A stretch of DNA of 64,000 bases, taken from Manduca sexta (lineage: Eukaryota > Arthropoda > Insecta > Lepidoptera > Sphingidae). The notes beneath the pieces were generated by a model. The model saw nothing but the letters and a program-made list of their open reading frames with translations. It made no database searches and was not told where the DNA came from. Each line of letters opens with the position of its first letter. Positions within the stretch are counted from its first letter, which is position 1. Location of the stretch: NCBI RefSeq assembly GCF_014839805.1, contig NC_051129.1:10730920-10794919 (forward strand). Direction: 5' to 3'. Below, one piece after another: positions 34,505 to 44,792 of the stretch. Both the position numbers and the translations under genes were made by a program.

Positions 34505-34570
34505 TATAGGGTTTTACACCTTGTGTACGGTTGTCGGTATCCAGGCGGATAAAAATATCCCACCATCAGT
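34505..34570 (-). mobile_element. Interspersed repeat family C, 5' fragment
   Basis: GGGTTTTACACCTTGTGTAC then GGTTGTCGGTATCCAGGCGG then AT is the reverse of the family C start (ATCCGCCYGGATAGCGACCA). Only about 65 bases remain. Confidence 0.55.
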
Positions 34571-35214
34571 AAAAAATAAATTAATTACTAGCGATAAATA
34601 GATCGCCCATGGAATAGCCACTTCGACAACACTTAATCAAATTTTTAAAGGCCCACTCATTTTTCAAGTGCCTATATTATAATTATTAACATGGAAGATT
34701 TGAGCAATTTTTTATAATTATAAACTTTTATTCTATATTCTCTTGAACCTAATGAAAAACAAGATCGATTGGCTAAATTTAAATGTAAATTGGCCACTAT
34801 TCTGTTGACTGTATATTTTTTTAATTTGTAAACACAAAACAGTATATTTTGTAAACTATGGACGGTCTAAATCATGTATCTACAGCAGTTAATTGATAGG
34901 AATATTCGTATTACTTTGTATTGATACATACATTTTATGAAGAGCATTTATTACAAAGCATTTTCAATTTTACTTCCAAACAAAGATTAAACCTTCAAAC
35001 GCGATTTCTCAGAACACGGCACGTGTTATAACTCCACAAAATTCAGAACTGCCGCTAATTGTATGGGTTGTTTATTATTCGGCACCCATTTAACTTTGTT
35101 GGGATGCGGAACACATTCGCTGGCTTCAGTAATTAACTGTTGTGTCATTGATGTTGATTCGTCACAATTTTCCGTGAAAGAGATCCTCTTTTAGGGGGAA
35201 ATTACAACACACAC

Positions 35215-35490
35215 AAATCACGCATTTATCCCCGAAGGGATACCCCTTCGGGGATAAATGCAGAGGCGCAACCAGGGCACCCACTTTTCGCCAAGTGTGT
35301 TCCATCTCATGATATGATAGGGGGCAAGGCTATCGCCATATTGGGCAAAAATTCCAGACTCCGGGCTACTATGACGACGATACTGAGCAGAAAATCCTAA
35401 ATATCACTTTGCCCGAACTGGGATTTGAAACTAGGACCTCAGAGCTGCCGTACCGCACATGCAGTACAACTACGCCACCGAGGCAGTCAA
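35215..35490 (-). mobile_element. SINE family B, full length with tRNA-like head
   Basis: The most complete B copy. On minus the head starts at about 35490 with GCCTCGGTGGCGTAGTTG (A-box-like GGCGTAGTTG) and then CTAGTTTCAAATCCCAG (B-box-like). It is followed by TTCGGGCAAAGTGATATTTA, CTGCTCAGTA, GCCCAATATGGCGATAG, TGGCGAAAAGTGGGTGCCCT and GGTTGCGCCTCTGC. The tail is an 18-bp perfect hairpin (35222-35261). Pol III boxes look usable. Confidence 0.8.
35222..35261. repeat. Perfect 18-bp hairpin at the SINE B 3' end
   Basis: Arms GCATTTATCCCCGAAGGG (35222-35239) and CCCTTCGGGGATAAATGC (35244-35261) surround the loop ATAC. The right arm is normal SINE B tail sequence and the left arm is its inverted copy. 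Confidence 0.85.
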
Positions 35491-36340
35491 AGAAATTACG
35501 AGTGTGTATTTTTAATTGCGGATTGATGATTGATGACATACATTTAAACAATGTATGATGTGATTTTAAAGTTAAGGCATAAATATTGCTGTTCAGTTGG
35601 CGAGGAGAGATTATGGAAGAGATTTTTAACCAACTTATGCTCTATTTTTCTTTTAAATATGTCCCAATTTTTTATTTGTTCATTGTATAAAATGTCGCGA
35701 TTTAAAAATCAGTTCTTTGATAATCTATCAAGTGTTACAATTGTTCAACTAATATAAGTGAACACGTCTTTCGTTTTTAAAGATTTTAAATCGACCTATA
35801 CTAAATTCCACCTTGATATCGATATCATATATTCATAATAAAACCTTTATATAAAAATAAACACAAGAATTTCAATAAGTACAAAGGTTAAGTGTGACGT
35901 CAAATGTTTCTCTTTTTACAAACCTGGCGTTGTTCTAAAAGCGAATTCTGTTAAAGTATTAGAATTCGATAATTAGAATGTTTTCTTTATTAAAAAGTTT
36001 TGTGAACTGCGCAATTCTGGTATCAACAATAATAAACAAAGGGATGTTAGGTTTACAATATCGCAACTGTATTAATGTTGAGTTTGAAGAATGGAGTTTC
36101 TATGTTTTTTACAAATTTCCAGGAAAACGTAATGGAAATTTTCGTAATACAAACTTATTTCGAGAAACATGAAATTATTCCTTATTTGTATTTTTATATT
36201 CGAAATACCTGATATATGCCACGTGACAAAAACATTCGTTGTTTGTTTCCGTTATTTGTACTATTGTGGCTAATTAACTATTTGGGTGGGAACTCTAGCG
36301 CAATAAATTTAAAAAGTCAATAATCAGTGTGGAAGATTTG

Positions 36341-36749
36341 CTACGTTTATACGCGTGCTGAGGCTTGGCAAACGTCCACAAGCACCGAGCCTTTACAAAA
36401 GTTAGGATGCCATTTATATGTTTGCGATTGTGTTAGTGTGTTCCGGATAAGCAAACTGTGCAGTTAATAAAGACCTACGTGGACGTTAAAGTTGGATTTG
36501 CTATTGCATTTACACTAAACACGCACCAACCGAGTGGCGGTCCTTCCCCAGAAGCCCAAAAGCCTGGCTTTTTTTGCGCTGCCAAATGTGTAAATACGTC
36601 GCAAATGCTTGCCGCAAGCTTTTTTGATCTCTGTTCAAAAACCTACACTAGCCCGGATCAGCGACAAGCTCACGCAAGCCAAGGCAGACACCCCGTTCAA
36701 ACGCTTCTGTTTGTGGACACTCGATAACTTGCCAAGCGTGTAAACGTAG
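36341..36749. mobile_element. Candidate DNA element with CTACGTTTAYACGC inverted ends
   Basis: A 409-bp unit starting CTACGTTTATACGCGTGC, with its inverse GCCAAGCGTGTAAACGTAG at the right. The 8 bases outside (AAGATTTG and TAGATATG) agree at 6 positions, suggesting a decayed 8-bp target duplication as in hAT elements. The interior is GC-richer than the flanks. The 89-codon plus frame (36458-36727) inside it has no recognised domain. Confidence 0.45.
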
Positions 36750-37261
36750 TAGATATGTCAATGGATTTTTCTAAAAAAATTGATAAAGAATTTTTTACAT
36801 TTATTAACTCGCCACTCCAATATACGTGAAGATTTTAGTTTTGCGACCTCCTTCGCAAGGAAGTTTTGCCTGCAAGTATCGGATTGATTTTGTTTTGTTA
36901 AAAGTCTTCGAGTAAATATTTGAAAGTGAGATGTGAAACCGAAAAAAATACATTCTAAGTCGGTATAAAATACTTTCACTATCATGACGATTGACAATTA
37001 TGATCAATCATTTTTTTATATAGACCAAAGTGAATATCACACCAAAAAAAACCTTATGCGTAAAATATTTTAAGGCAAGTATTGTTAAATTTTAACAGGT
37101 ATCGTTCACAGTGGGGGTTGTGATGTTCTAACGTATCAATTAGGCATATCACAGTACAGTATCTTGGCATTATGATGATGATATTTCTGGGGAAGTGTTG
37201 CTACTGTCAGTCGTAACGTCTTAACATCCTTGTTAAATATTGTACCACAATTGTACCTGTA

Positions 37262-37761
37262 AATATCAGCTCTGTAATATACTGTCCCACTGCTGGCCGC
37301 TGGTCTACTGTACCTCTAAGAGGAATTAGGCTTTAGTCCATCACGCTGGCCTAGTGCGGATTGGCAGACTTCATATTCCCTCAATATTTTTCACTTTTCC
37401 AACTCCTCCCTATTTTTTCTATTTGATTAATTTCGTTGCGGGATAATGACATATTAGTTTTCCCTGAGACTCGCCGAGCTTCACTGCTCGGTGTCACAAA
37501 ATGCGTGCCACTGCTGATCCTGGCTTACAGGAGTTGTAGTGGTGGGTGTGAGGGCGGGAAAGTCTCTAATATTTTTCACAGAACTTCTTAGGTTTGCAGG
37601 TTTAGTCACGACGTTTTCCTTTACCGCTAAATAAAGTCATAAATTCATAAATAATACACCATAACTTTTTTTTAAAACAGTCAGAGGTGCGTACCTTTGG
37701 GTTTGAACATGTGGATATTCGTCTCGGCAGTCCGTTTCACTCCCAACTAGACATCGCTGCT
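37262..37761 (-). mobile_element. SINE family A copy carrying a nested insertion
   Basis: The left part runs AATATCAGCTCTGTAATATA to TTCATATTCCCTC and the right part GAACTTCTTAGGTTTGCAGG to the head at CAACTAGACATCGCTGCT. They are separated by 173 bases plus a duplicated AATATTTTTCAC. Removing the insert restores a collinear, diverged SINE A. Confidence 0.8.
37395..37567 (-). mobile_element. 173-bp nested element (family M) with perfect 12-bp TSD
   Basis: Flanked by AATATTTTTCAC at 37383-37394 and 37568-37579. On minus it starts AGAGACTTTCCCGCCCTCAC, contains AACTCCTGTAAGCCAGGATC and TGTGACACCGAGCAGTGAAG then CTCGGCGAGTCT, and ends GGAGGAGTTGGAAAA. The short A-run end and long target duplication favour retroposition by a LINE enzyme. 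It has no clear tRNA head. A diverged relative lies at about 44291-44378. Confidence 0.7.
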
Positions 37762-38595
37762 CTAAAGATCAAGTACCTGAATAATTTGTCAATTGTTTTA
37801 ATAATTTCTTAAAAATAATCCTCATTTTAAATTATATGAATGAATTTATCTGTTCAAATAAATTTAATAGCATGAAAATATCTATTTCATTGATCAGAAT
37901 CAACTCGCTAGCATTTAAAACGACTCAATTTGTCTCTCGAATCGTGGCCATTTTACTGTAAGACCGAATTCAATGCAGTTCAAAGTACGATTTCCTATAG
38001 ATCTTAATCTAGTAAACAATTTCTAAAGATTTCGAAAGAGCCACAGAATTGAAACAGAAAACTCATTTATTTAGAACCATTGATACGATCCGATAAGTCT
38101 TTTAATTGTTTGTGCATCCAGTGTGATGTATTAACTCTGTAATATTAGTAGTTATTATAGAACTTGTTAATTGATTGTTGACATTTATTAATACAATTAT
38201 TTATACGTGAATAAAAAACTTTGTACCTCTTTTTAAGCACATTGCGCGCACGGAATAGCGTGAGATTTGGCATAATTTACGTTCATATAGATGAGTGCAG
38301 TAAAATAAAACATATATGTGCTAAGAATATAATTTGACGGTCAAATTTTCATCACTGTACGATGACTAATTCATATATTAAGTAACTAGACAACTGTTTG
38401 TTCATCTTTCTAGGTAAGATGAACGAATCGATTTCAGAATCATGGACTTATTATTGTTTTTTTTTTTTAATTAAGCACGACAAGGTGACAGCAATGCACT
38501 GATGGTAAGCATCCAGATAGATTTCAAAAGTAATTGTCATCATTCATATCTTTTGGGTATGGGTCGATATGGGTAGTAGAAATGGTCGATGTTGG
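37762..38595. other. AT-rich stretch without supported features
   Basis: No gene supported. Near 38460-38530 a T-run followed by GCACTGATGGTAAGC resembles the end of a lepidopteran repeat, too short to classify. Confidence 0.35.
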
Positions 38596-38945
38596 TAATA
38601 ATAATAATAATATCAGCCCTGTATTATATACTTGCCCACTGCTGAGCACGGGCCTCCGCTACTACTGAGAGGGATTAGGCCTTAGTCCACCACGCTGGCC
38701 TAGTGCAGGTTGGTAGACTTCACACTCCTTCGAAATTCCTATAGAGAACTTCTCAGATGTGCAGGTTTGCTCACGATGTTTAACTTCACCGCTAAAGAGA
38801 ACGATAAATTGACAAAGAACACACACATGATTTTTTAAAAAAGTCAGAGGTGTGTGCCCTTGGGATTTGAACCTGCGGACATTCATCTTGGCAGTCCGTT
38901 CCACACCCAACTAGGCTATCGCCACTTTTTAGGCTGTCGTCGCTT
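38596..38945 (-). mobile_element. SINE family A, full length, head partly duplicated
   Basis: Long tail of AAT repeats (38596-38610), standard body and head GGGATTTGAACCTGCGG, CCAACTAGGCTATCGCCACT. A second degraded head end, TTAGGCTGTCGTCGCT, follows directly, as also seen in the copy at 101-455. Confidence 0.88.
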
Positions 38946-39240
38946 TTTTTTTATGTTGGTGCTTTAAGCGAAACATGGAATAATAGGCTGACATAGTTGA
39001 GTTATCATCAACTGTACAAAATCTTACTTTTTAATATTTTCCTTGAGCTTCTCTTCACTTGACATCAGGTTCAAAGTAGTCACAGCTTTATTTAATACCC
39101 AAAAAATTCCGTGTGTAGCCTTAAAAAACATCATAGGGAGCAAACCGGTCTATTGTAGTCTATTTGTATTAACCCTAATATGTTTACGCTTTTTCGGTCA
39201 ATATACGAAGAAGAAAAAGCTATCAGATATTTACAATATT

Positions 39241-39244
39241 AAAA
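39241..39244 (-). terminator. Pol III oligo-T terminator for tRNA-iMet
   Basis: Four A residues on the plus strand give TTTT on the tRNA strand, 30 bases downstream of the mature 3' end. It is the first run of four Ts after the gene. Confidence 0.6.
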
Positions 39245-39273
39245 TATCCCACAGAAGCCCTTGCTTCCATATC

Positions 39274-39345
39274 TAGCAGAGCGTGGTTTCGATCCACGGA
39301 CCTCTGGGTTATGGGCCCAGCACGCTTCCACTGCGCCACTCTGCT
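39274..39345 (-). tRNA. tRNA-iMet: Initiator tRNA-Met (CAU)
   Basis: A 72-nt cloverleaf on the minus strand. The acceptor AGCAGAG pairs fully with CTCTGCT, giving the A1:U72 pair typical of eukaryotic initiators, with discriminator A. The D stem is GCGC/GCGT and the anticodon stem CTGGG/CCCAG contains the three consecutive G:C pairs needed for start-codon selection. The anticodon loop is CCCATAA, with C at position 33 and anticodon CAT at 39311-39313. The T stem CGTGG/CCACG closes an ATCGAAA loop, the initiator form with A54 and A60 replacing T and C. The internal pol III boxes are intact. A TTTT run at 39244-39241 on the transcribed strand can terminate about 30 nt past the gene. No intron and no encoded CCA. 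It looks functional and stands alone among repeats. Confidence 0.97.
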
Positions 39346-39533
39346 CTACATAAGTAGATTCAAAATAGTTGAGAACTATTAAAAGGTACTATTATTTTAT
39401 ACAAGTCGAAAAGTGGTCTTGGTAATATAATTGATGATAATAAGATATTAAATGATAGTTATTTTTGCCGAATATTACAAAGAAATTGAATATATGTAAA
39501 AAGTTAGTCAAACATTTTTTTACTGACATAATA

Positions 39534-39757
39534 TCTTGCTATACATATTATAAAATAAAGTCCCCTTTTCTGTCTCTATGTGATCGATTTTCTCAATACT
39601 CTCTCTACTGAACAGATTTTTATGAAATTTGGTATGGAGATAGTTTAAGATTCTGGGAAGGTTATATATAGGCTACTTTATATCCCAGGAAAATATATAG
39701 CGGGACTTTTATCCCAGAAAACTCCTTCACGCGAGCCAAGCCGCGAGTAAAAGCTAG
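39534..39757 (+). mobile_element. Helitron-like element, complete short copy
   Basis: Starts with TC (TCTTGCTATACATATTATAA), contains GAAATTTGGTATGGAGATAG, TAGGCTACTTTATATCCCAG and TAGCGGGACTTTTATCCCAG. It ends with the hairpin-forming GCGAGCCAAGCCGCGAG then AAAAG CTAG before T (39754-39757). TC...CTAG with a subterminal hairpin is the Helitron end structure. Non-autonomous, 224 bp. Confidence 0.65.
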
Positions 39758-40264
39758 TTTACCTTTAAACATCATAAAGCCGAGGTTTTTGTTTGTTTGA
39801 AGGCGTTCATTTTTGGAACAAATTTTCGGTGGGGCAGAAACTACAGCGAAAGCTTGTATTGTAGAGTTATTTTACGGAAAGAAAATGTTTTCGCTAAGAA
39901 TTATAGCGGCGTACTTCCTTGAATTTTTGCATGTATACATAATTTTATTCGTGCGTTTCCGCAGCCTCGTACGGATTGCTCGTGTGTTTTTAGTTATGTT
40001 TCCTTTAGAGAAAATACATTTATACGTATATTTGAAACTATGAAATTTAAATCATTTATTTATCTAGTTTACTGGCAATTTGAAACGAATCAAATATACG
40101 TCAATTGCTGGATGAAATACATAGGTCTTGACATTTGGCAAATTAATCAAATTATTGTGTAAATAGCAATGTTCGTTTGCAATATTACGATTACCACAGT
40201 CAAAATTACTTTTCTTACCATAATTGATATTGACACTGCCTTGGTGACATACTAAGTTGCAATA

Positions 40265-40505
40265 CGTACGACTGCAGTGCTGACTGCGTCTTGGGTGTGA
40301 TTCTCGGATCGGGCAAAGTGATATTGGGTTTTTCTACTCAGTATCAGCCCGCAATCTGGAATTTGTGCCTGATATGGTGATAGGCTCACCCCCTATCACA
40401 TCATGGAACGGAATACGCACGGCGAAAATTAGGTACAATAGTTGCGTCTTTACCTACTCCTTCGGGGATAAAAAGCATGATTGTATGTGTATCAAAATAA
40501 TCTTT
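40265..40505 (+). mobile_element. SINE family B, near full length
   Basis: Head remnant ACGACTGCAGTGCTGACTGC, then GATTCTCGGATCGGGCAAAG, TCTACTCAGTATCAGCCCGC, GTGCCTGATATGGTGATAGG, CCTATCACATCATGGAACGG and the tail CTCCTTCGGGGATAAAAAGC. Confidence 0.75.
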
Positions 40506-40856
40506 ATAACATTTCAAATCAACCATATCGGATATAAAAAAAAATCGACATACGTATCGAATTAAATGATTTACCCTCAAAATCCTCTTACGTAGGGCCA
40601 TTGTACCCTGGACCGCAGTAAATGCACCGGTCACGCGTCTACAATCAACCGTCGCTGTCCGCTCGCGTGGAACCAATAGGCCCATCGTATATTTCGGATG
40701 CCTCGGAATATCCGACCGTAAAAGCTTAGGAGTACTGCACGCGATCAGCTCGTTAGATATATTTAATCTATTTATAATTATAAGTAGCACAACCGTTTCT
40801 CATTGTTAAGTTTTTAACAGTATCTTAGTTTTAGGAAAAGATATTCGTATAATAAT

Positions 40857-40973
40857 ATTTGCTGCCATGGTTTGGCGCGGTCTACCTCGATTTATGGCTA
40901 ATAGTCACATTTTTGCTACCATTGTTTGGCTCGATTTATCTCGATTATGGCTTTTTATGGCTAATAATAACAT
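40857..40973. repeat. Two-unit tandem repeat, about 55-60 bp
   Basis: TTTGCTGCCATGGTTTGGCG..ATGGCTAATAGTCACAT is followed by TTTTGCTACCATTGTTTGGC..ATGGCTAATAATAACAT, the second unit with a small internal duplication of ATGGCTTTTT. Confidence 0.6.
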
Positions 40974-41123
40974 ATTCCACATGTATACCTATATACATAA
41001 ATAGAATAAGCAATTAAAAATAAAAGTCTTATAAAAATAATAAAAAAATGAGTAAGAAACTATGCCATCAATGCCTTATCCAGGAAAATCAAATTATACA
41101 CTCATGTTCAGCTTGGCTACGAT

Positions 41124-41156
41124 TTAGACAGTAAGACACTCGGTCTTACTGTCTAA
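41124..41156. repeat. Perfect 14-bp hairpin, loop ACTCG
   Basis: TTAGACAGTAAGAC (41124-41137) pairs with GTCTTACTGTCTAA (41143-41156). No repeat partner or coding frame nearby; function unknown. Confidence 0.7.
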
Positions 41157-41849
41157 TTATTGTTTGTTTACCCACATTTTTTTTATTATCTCTGTTTCGT
41201 TTTTATTTAACGTACCTTTGTTGCGCACCAACATTAATCTTACTTTTAAACATTGTTTCTTAGTAAGTGAATTATGTATGCAATTCTTAATGAGAAATAA
41301 AACTCTTCTTTAACCTTTTATTTATTTGCTTTGTACTCTGTAATTAATTTATTTTAAAAGTTTTTTTTACTATACTTAAACAATAATAAAAGCAAATTAA
41401 CCCTTTGTAACGAAAAATTTAAGCAGATTACAATAAAAAAATCTAATGCCTACAGTATTTTTGTTCATTAACACGATTGATCTTTTTTGGTTATCCTAAA
41501 AACTGAAAGCATGTGAGCGGCCTTAAACGAAGAGCAGCAAATATCACCACAATGCTTGATTGATTTCCTACAAACAGTAATACTTGCACGCTTCAGCGAA
41601 ATTACATCTGCTGTTTGCGCAAACAATCGTTGTATAGCCCTGTATACTGGTATACACTCGTACGTACTCGTAGATACGAGTATCTATATGCATGGGATTG
41701 CCTTATTGTACTTTTGTTCAGTAGTGATTCGCAGTCTATTCTAGACAGAAATATTTGTGTTGTTTTGAAAAGCATTATCCAATAGGGTTTTGAGCTTGAA
41801 TATGTTCTACACTTTAGATGCTCTCAGCGTACATATGTATACTCCTTCA

Positions 41850-42078
41850 AATATATCGCTGGCTCACTATCACAAGATTCTATGTTATATTTGATATACA
41901 AATTGAATTATAATACATATCACATGGCTCTAGGTATTTTCATTACAAATTTCTAATACTCCCGAAAGATAAATGAAGGAGGCTCAACCATGAAATATTG
42001 TCGTTTCTAATAATTTAATTTTATCTCACTTTGGCAACATATTTAACATAGAACCTTGTAATAGTGAGTAAATGATAT
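41850..42078. mobile_element. MITE family H, copy 2
   Basis: Left end ATATATCGCTGGCTCACTAT then CACAAGATTCTATGTT. Right end AACATAGAACCTTGTAATAG then TGAGTAAATGATATG is the inverse with a few changes. The interior aligns with 29848-30083 in parts, for example TAGGTATTTTCATTACAAAT against the TTTTTCAGTGAAAAATTC region. Confidence 0.7.
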
Positions 42079-43238
42079 GTTACATTGTTTTATTGAGTTT
42101 ATTTTAAACCTATGTATATGTGATTAATTCACCGACATGCATTTCCTATGCGGGTCGCCTCACGAAGTTACTATCGATATACGGGAGAATAGGAAAGATG
42201 CTTAACATAGAAGAGTGCGGATAAAGCTTTCTTACAGCTCAACGCGCAGCTCGCCGCCAAGTCCGATTTCGTGGCGGGCTTTAAGGGTTGATTTCAACTC
42301 ACCTAAAATAAATTATCGAAAAAGAGATAGATAATATTCCCATCCCTTTCTCGCATATGCAGATAAGTCTGGAGATTATGAGTCATATATTTTTTTTATG
42401 TACAGACTATATTCAAAGTAAATTGAAAATATAGAAGCACGAGACAAGAATGCGTGTCATATAATTTTTCGGTGAAGGCAGACGGTCGGTTCCGAATATA
42501 TAAAGTCGTTAAGGAGAACTCTGTCAACGAATTTTTTATATTATACAGAATAAACAATAACTGAGTTTATGTGACTGATTTTCACCTAAACTATACAAAT
42601 AAAAACAGTTGCCAAACGTATATATGCATTGATTGAGGACGACTCGACCGGCTTACTTGATCTATTTTTGTTGCATTAAAGAATTATTTTGAAAAATAAA
42701 CGGGAAAACGACGAGAAAAGTAGGAAATTGGGTGGTATTTTGGTATGATTTTTTTGGACACGTTTATCCACGAAGTCACCTAAGCAATTTAAATGAAAAT
42801 TTTGTTTAGAGTTTTGTTAGTTCCAGCTAAATCGGAGGATAATTTTGGATCCTATAGGTGACGGTATTATCCAGACCTAAAAGAGGAAAGGTAGTTTACA
42901 TAAAATGCGGTCCATGGCAGGATAACGTTTGCCGGAACCATGACTTATTATATAACTTTTTGTGGAAAAGAGTTAAAATATGCGCGTGAAATCGTAGGTA
43001 TGAACGATAGCACTGATGCCACTGTAGTCGAGTACGAATTAGAATGAAATACGGCCGTCTGCGTTCGGCGTAAACTTGACTATGACAATATAGGGCTGAT
43101 CGTAAAGGGATTCCAATTTTCGTCAATACTTATTTAAGAGCTGACTATAAATTCACATTTCGAACGTAAATGGGTTCGATTATCAAATCATTCAAACATT
43201 GCGTATTGAGTATTAAAAAAGATTAGAATTTTTTGATA
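42079..43238. other. Intergenic stretch with one exon-like patch
   Basis: Mostly AT-rich. At 42239-42300 a GC-rich patch (CAACGCGCAGCTCGCCGCCA) follows TTTCTTACAG on plus, and also reads open on minus after TTATTTTAG. No gene can be built from it. Confidence 0.35.
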
Positions 43239-43246
43239 ATCTAGGA

Positions 43247-43467
43247 TAGAGGTGGCGAACCTTTATTGATTAAAAAGCTATTATTTAAAAAAAATAATAA
43301 TGTGCCGATAATCTGCCATCCAAGGCCGGCCTTATCTATCTGAATGCTCCTTTTTAGCGACCTTTTTTACGGCTTAACAAAGTTTTTGGTTGGCATATTA
43401 TATGCGTGTCCAAATTACTTTGTCTCGTGCTGCCACTGGCTTGCGTGCCAATAGTTCGCGATCGATG
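43247..43467. mobile_element. hAT-like MITE with 8-bp TSD
   Basis: Starts TAGAGGTGGCGAACCTTTAT and ends GTGCCAATAGTTCGCGATCG then ATG, inverted ends typical of decayed hAT non-autonomous elements (GGTGGCGAACC type). A perfect 8-bp duplication ATCTAGGA flanks it (43239-43246, 43468-43475). The interior has no frame. Confidence 0.7.
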
Positions 43468-44101
43468 ATCTAGGACTTGTGACATCAGAGTGCTTTTACA
43501 AATCCATACAGTGGTTTCTAATTTATTTTTTAAAGAACATCTTTAATCTTTCATTACATTAATTGATATTGTAAATATAGAAGGAAGTCTGTTTATTTGT
43601 TGCGCTCAGACGGTTAAACCACTGAAAGTTACTAAGACGAAATTTGGAAAAAAACACGAACCTTTAATCTTAAAGATTTTTGTTAATAGTGAAGCTATCA
43701 AGACGTACCGAATCCATCCCAATAACGATTGATTAAGTAGGTCGACTGGCGTTGTTACAGGCAAATTGTGATAATAAATGCGCCGACATGGCGCTCCCGG
43801 AGCCAGTGTTGCCAGATGTCTGTTTGTTAATACCCTCAAAATATAGGATTTTCGAGAAAAGTCTTGTTAAAAGCAATAGAGTATGCGACTTAAAAGTCGT
43901 CTATAATGTACCTGAAAAAGTATTTTAAGCAAGTACATACCATGTTTTCGTTCTGAATCCGATAATTTCTTGCTCCCACAAGTTCCTATAAACATTTTGT
44001 ATGCTCAAATTTCCTCCCATAGGGTTTATATCCCTCTAAATTGGGGGAGAAATACTCCCATCTGGCAACTGTGGATCTATGTAATGCTAAACGATGGGGA
44101 G

Positions 44102-44275
44102 ATCTGTTTACGACTTGATTTGCATCTTTAGCCTGTTTTTTTACTACCACGGCAGACTTGATAGTTTCAAACCTAGCTTAGAGTTAAGATCGAAAATCAA
44201 GCATTTCGGTCTACGTGATGCTATATGACAGAGCTGTTTACGACTTGATTTGCTTCTCTGATCTTATACTTTTAC
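44102..44275. repeat. Direct repeat pair, about 45 bp, spaced 130 bp
   Basis: GATCTGTTTACGACTTGATT then TGCATCTTTAG recurs as GAGCTGTTTACGACTTGATT then TGCTTCTCTGA, each followed by a TTTTTACT-like end. Confidence 0.6.
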
Positions 44276-44290
44276 TGTCAGCTATTTCGC

Positions 44291-44378
44291 CTAAGATCAG
44301 CCACTGTAGTTCTTGCAAACCTAGATTATCAGGTATTTTATGACACCGAGTGGTGAAACTCAGCGAATCTTTGAAATC
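44291..44378 (+). repeat. Family M relative, diverged
   Basis: CCACTGTAGTTCTTGCAAAC, CTAGATTATCAG and ATTTTATGACACCGAGTGGT then GAAACTCAGCGAATCT align in order with the minus-strand text of the 173-bp nested element at 37395-37567. Shared identity is roughly three quarters by eye. Confidence 0.5.
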
Positions 44379-44551
44379 ACTGATGCGTCTACTGATACGA
44401 GTACTCAATGCTGGCTTCTAAGCTGTCTTATTATTATGACACTAAGTGTTACTCATGACTTCACCCGCATTCAGAAAATAAAAGTTCAATTATTTTTTAC
44501 GGAAGTGAGTTACTGGGATTAAAATTTGAAGGGTTTGCTGAGGTTAAGATG

Positions 44552-44792
44552 TATTTTATATCCGCCCGGATGGCGACTACCGTACACAAGGTGTTACAAC
44601 CTGCCAAGCGGCTCAAGTAAGTGTGTCGCGTTCCGGGGTCAGCCTGTGTATATCAGGTTCCAACAGGCCGGCATAATTGTGTCGACTGCCGAGAGGTACT
44701 CATCTTTCATCAGTTGACATGCTATTGGATCCCACTCCACTTACCATCAGGAGCAGTGGAGCCACTTTTCAGTGCCCGTATAAAAAAAAAAA
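44552..44792 (+). mobile_element. Interspersed repeat family C, full length
   Basis: A clean plus-strand copy: ATATCCGCCCGGATGGCGAC, CGTACACAAGGTGTTACAAC, AAGTGTGTCGCGTTCCGGGG, CAGCCTGTGTATATCAGGTT, CAACAGGCCGGCATAATTGT, GATCCCACTCCACTTACCAT and a TATAAAAAAAA tail (about 44779-44796). The frame 44526-44717 is a by-product. Confidence 0.75.

Noticed and set aside
36458..36727. 89-codon plus frame
   Set aside because: It lies inside the candidate inverted-repeat element 36341-36749, with no domain and no conserved start context.
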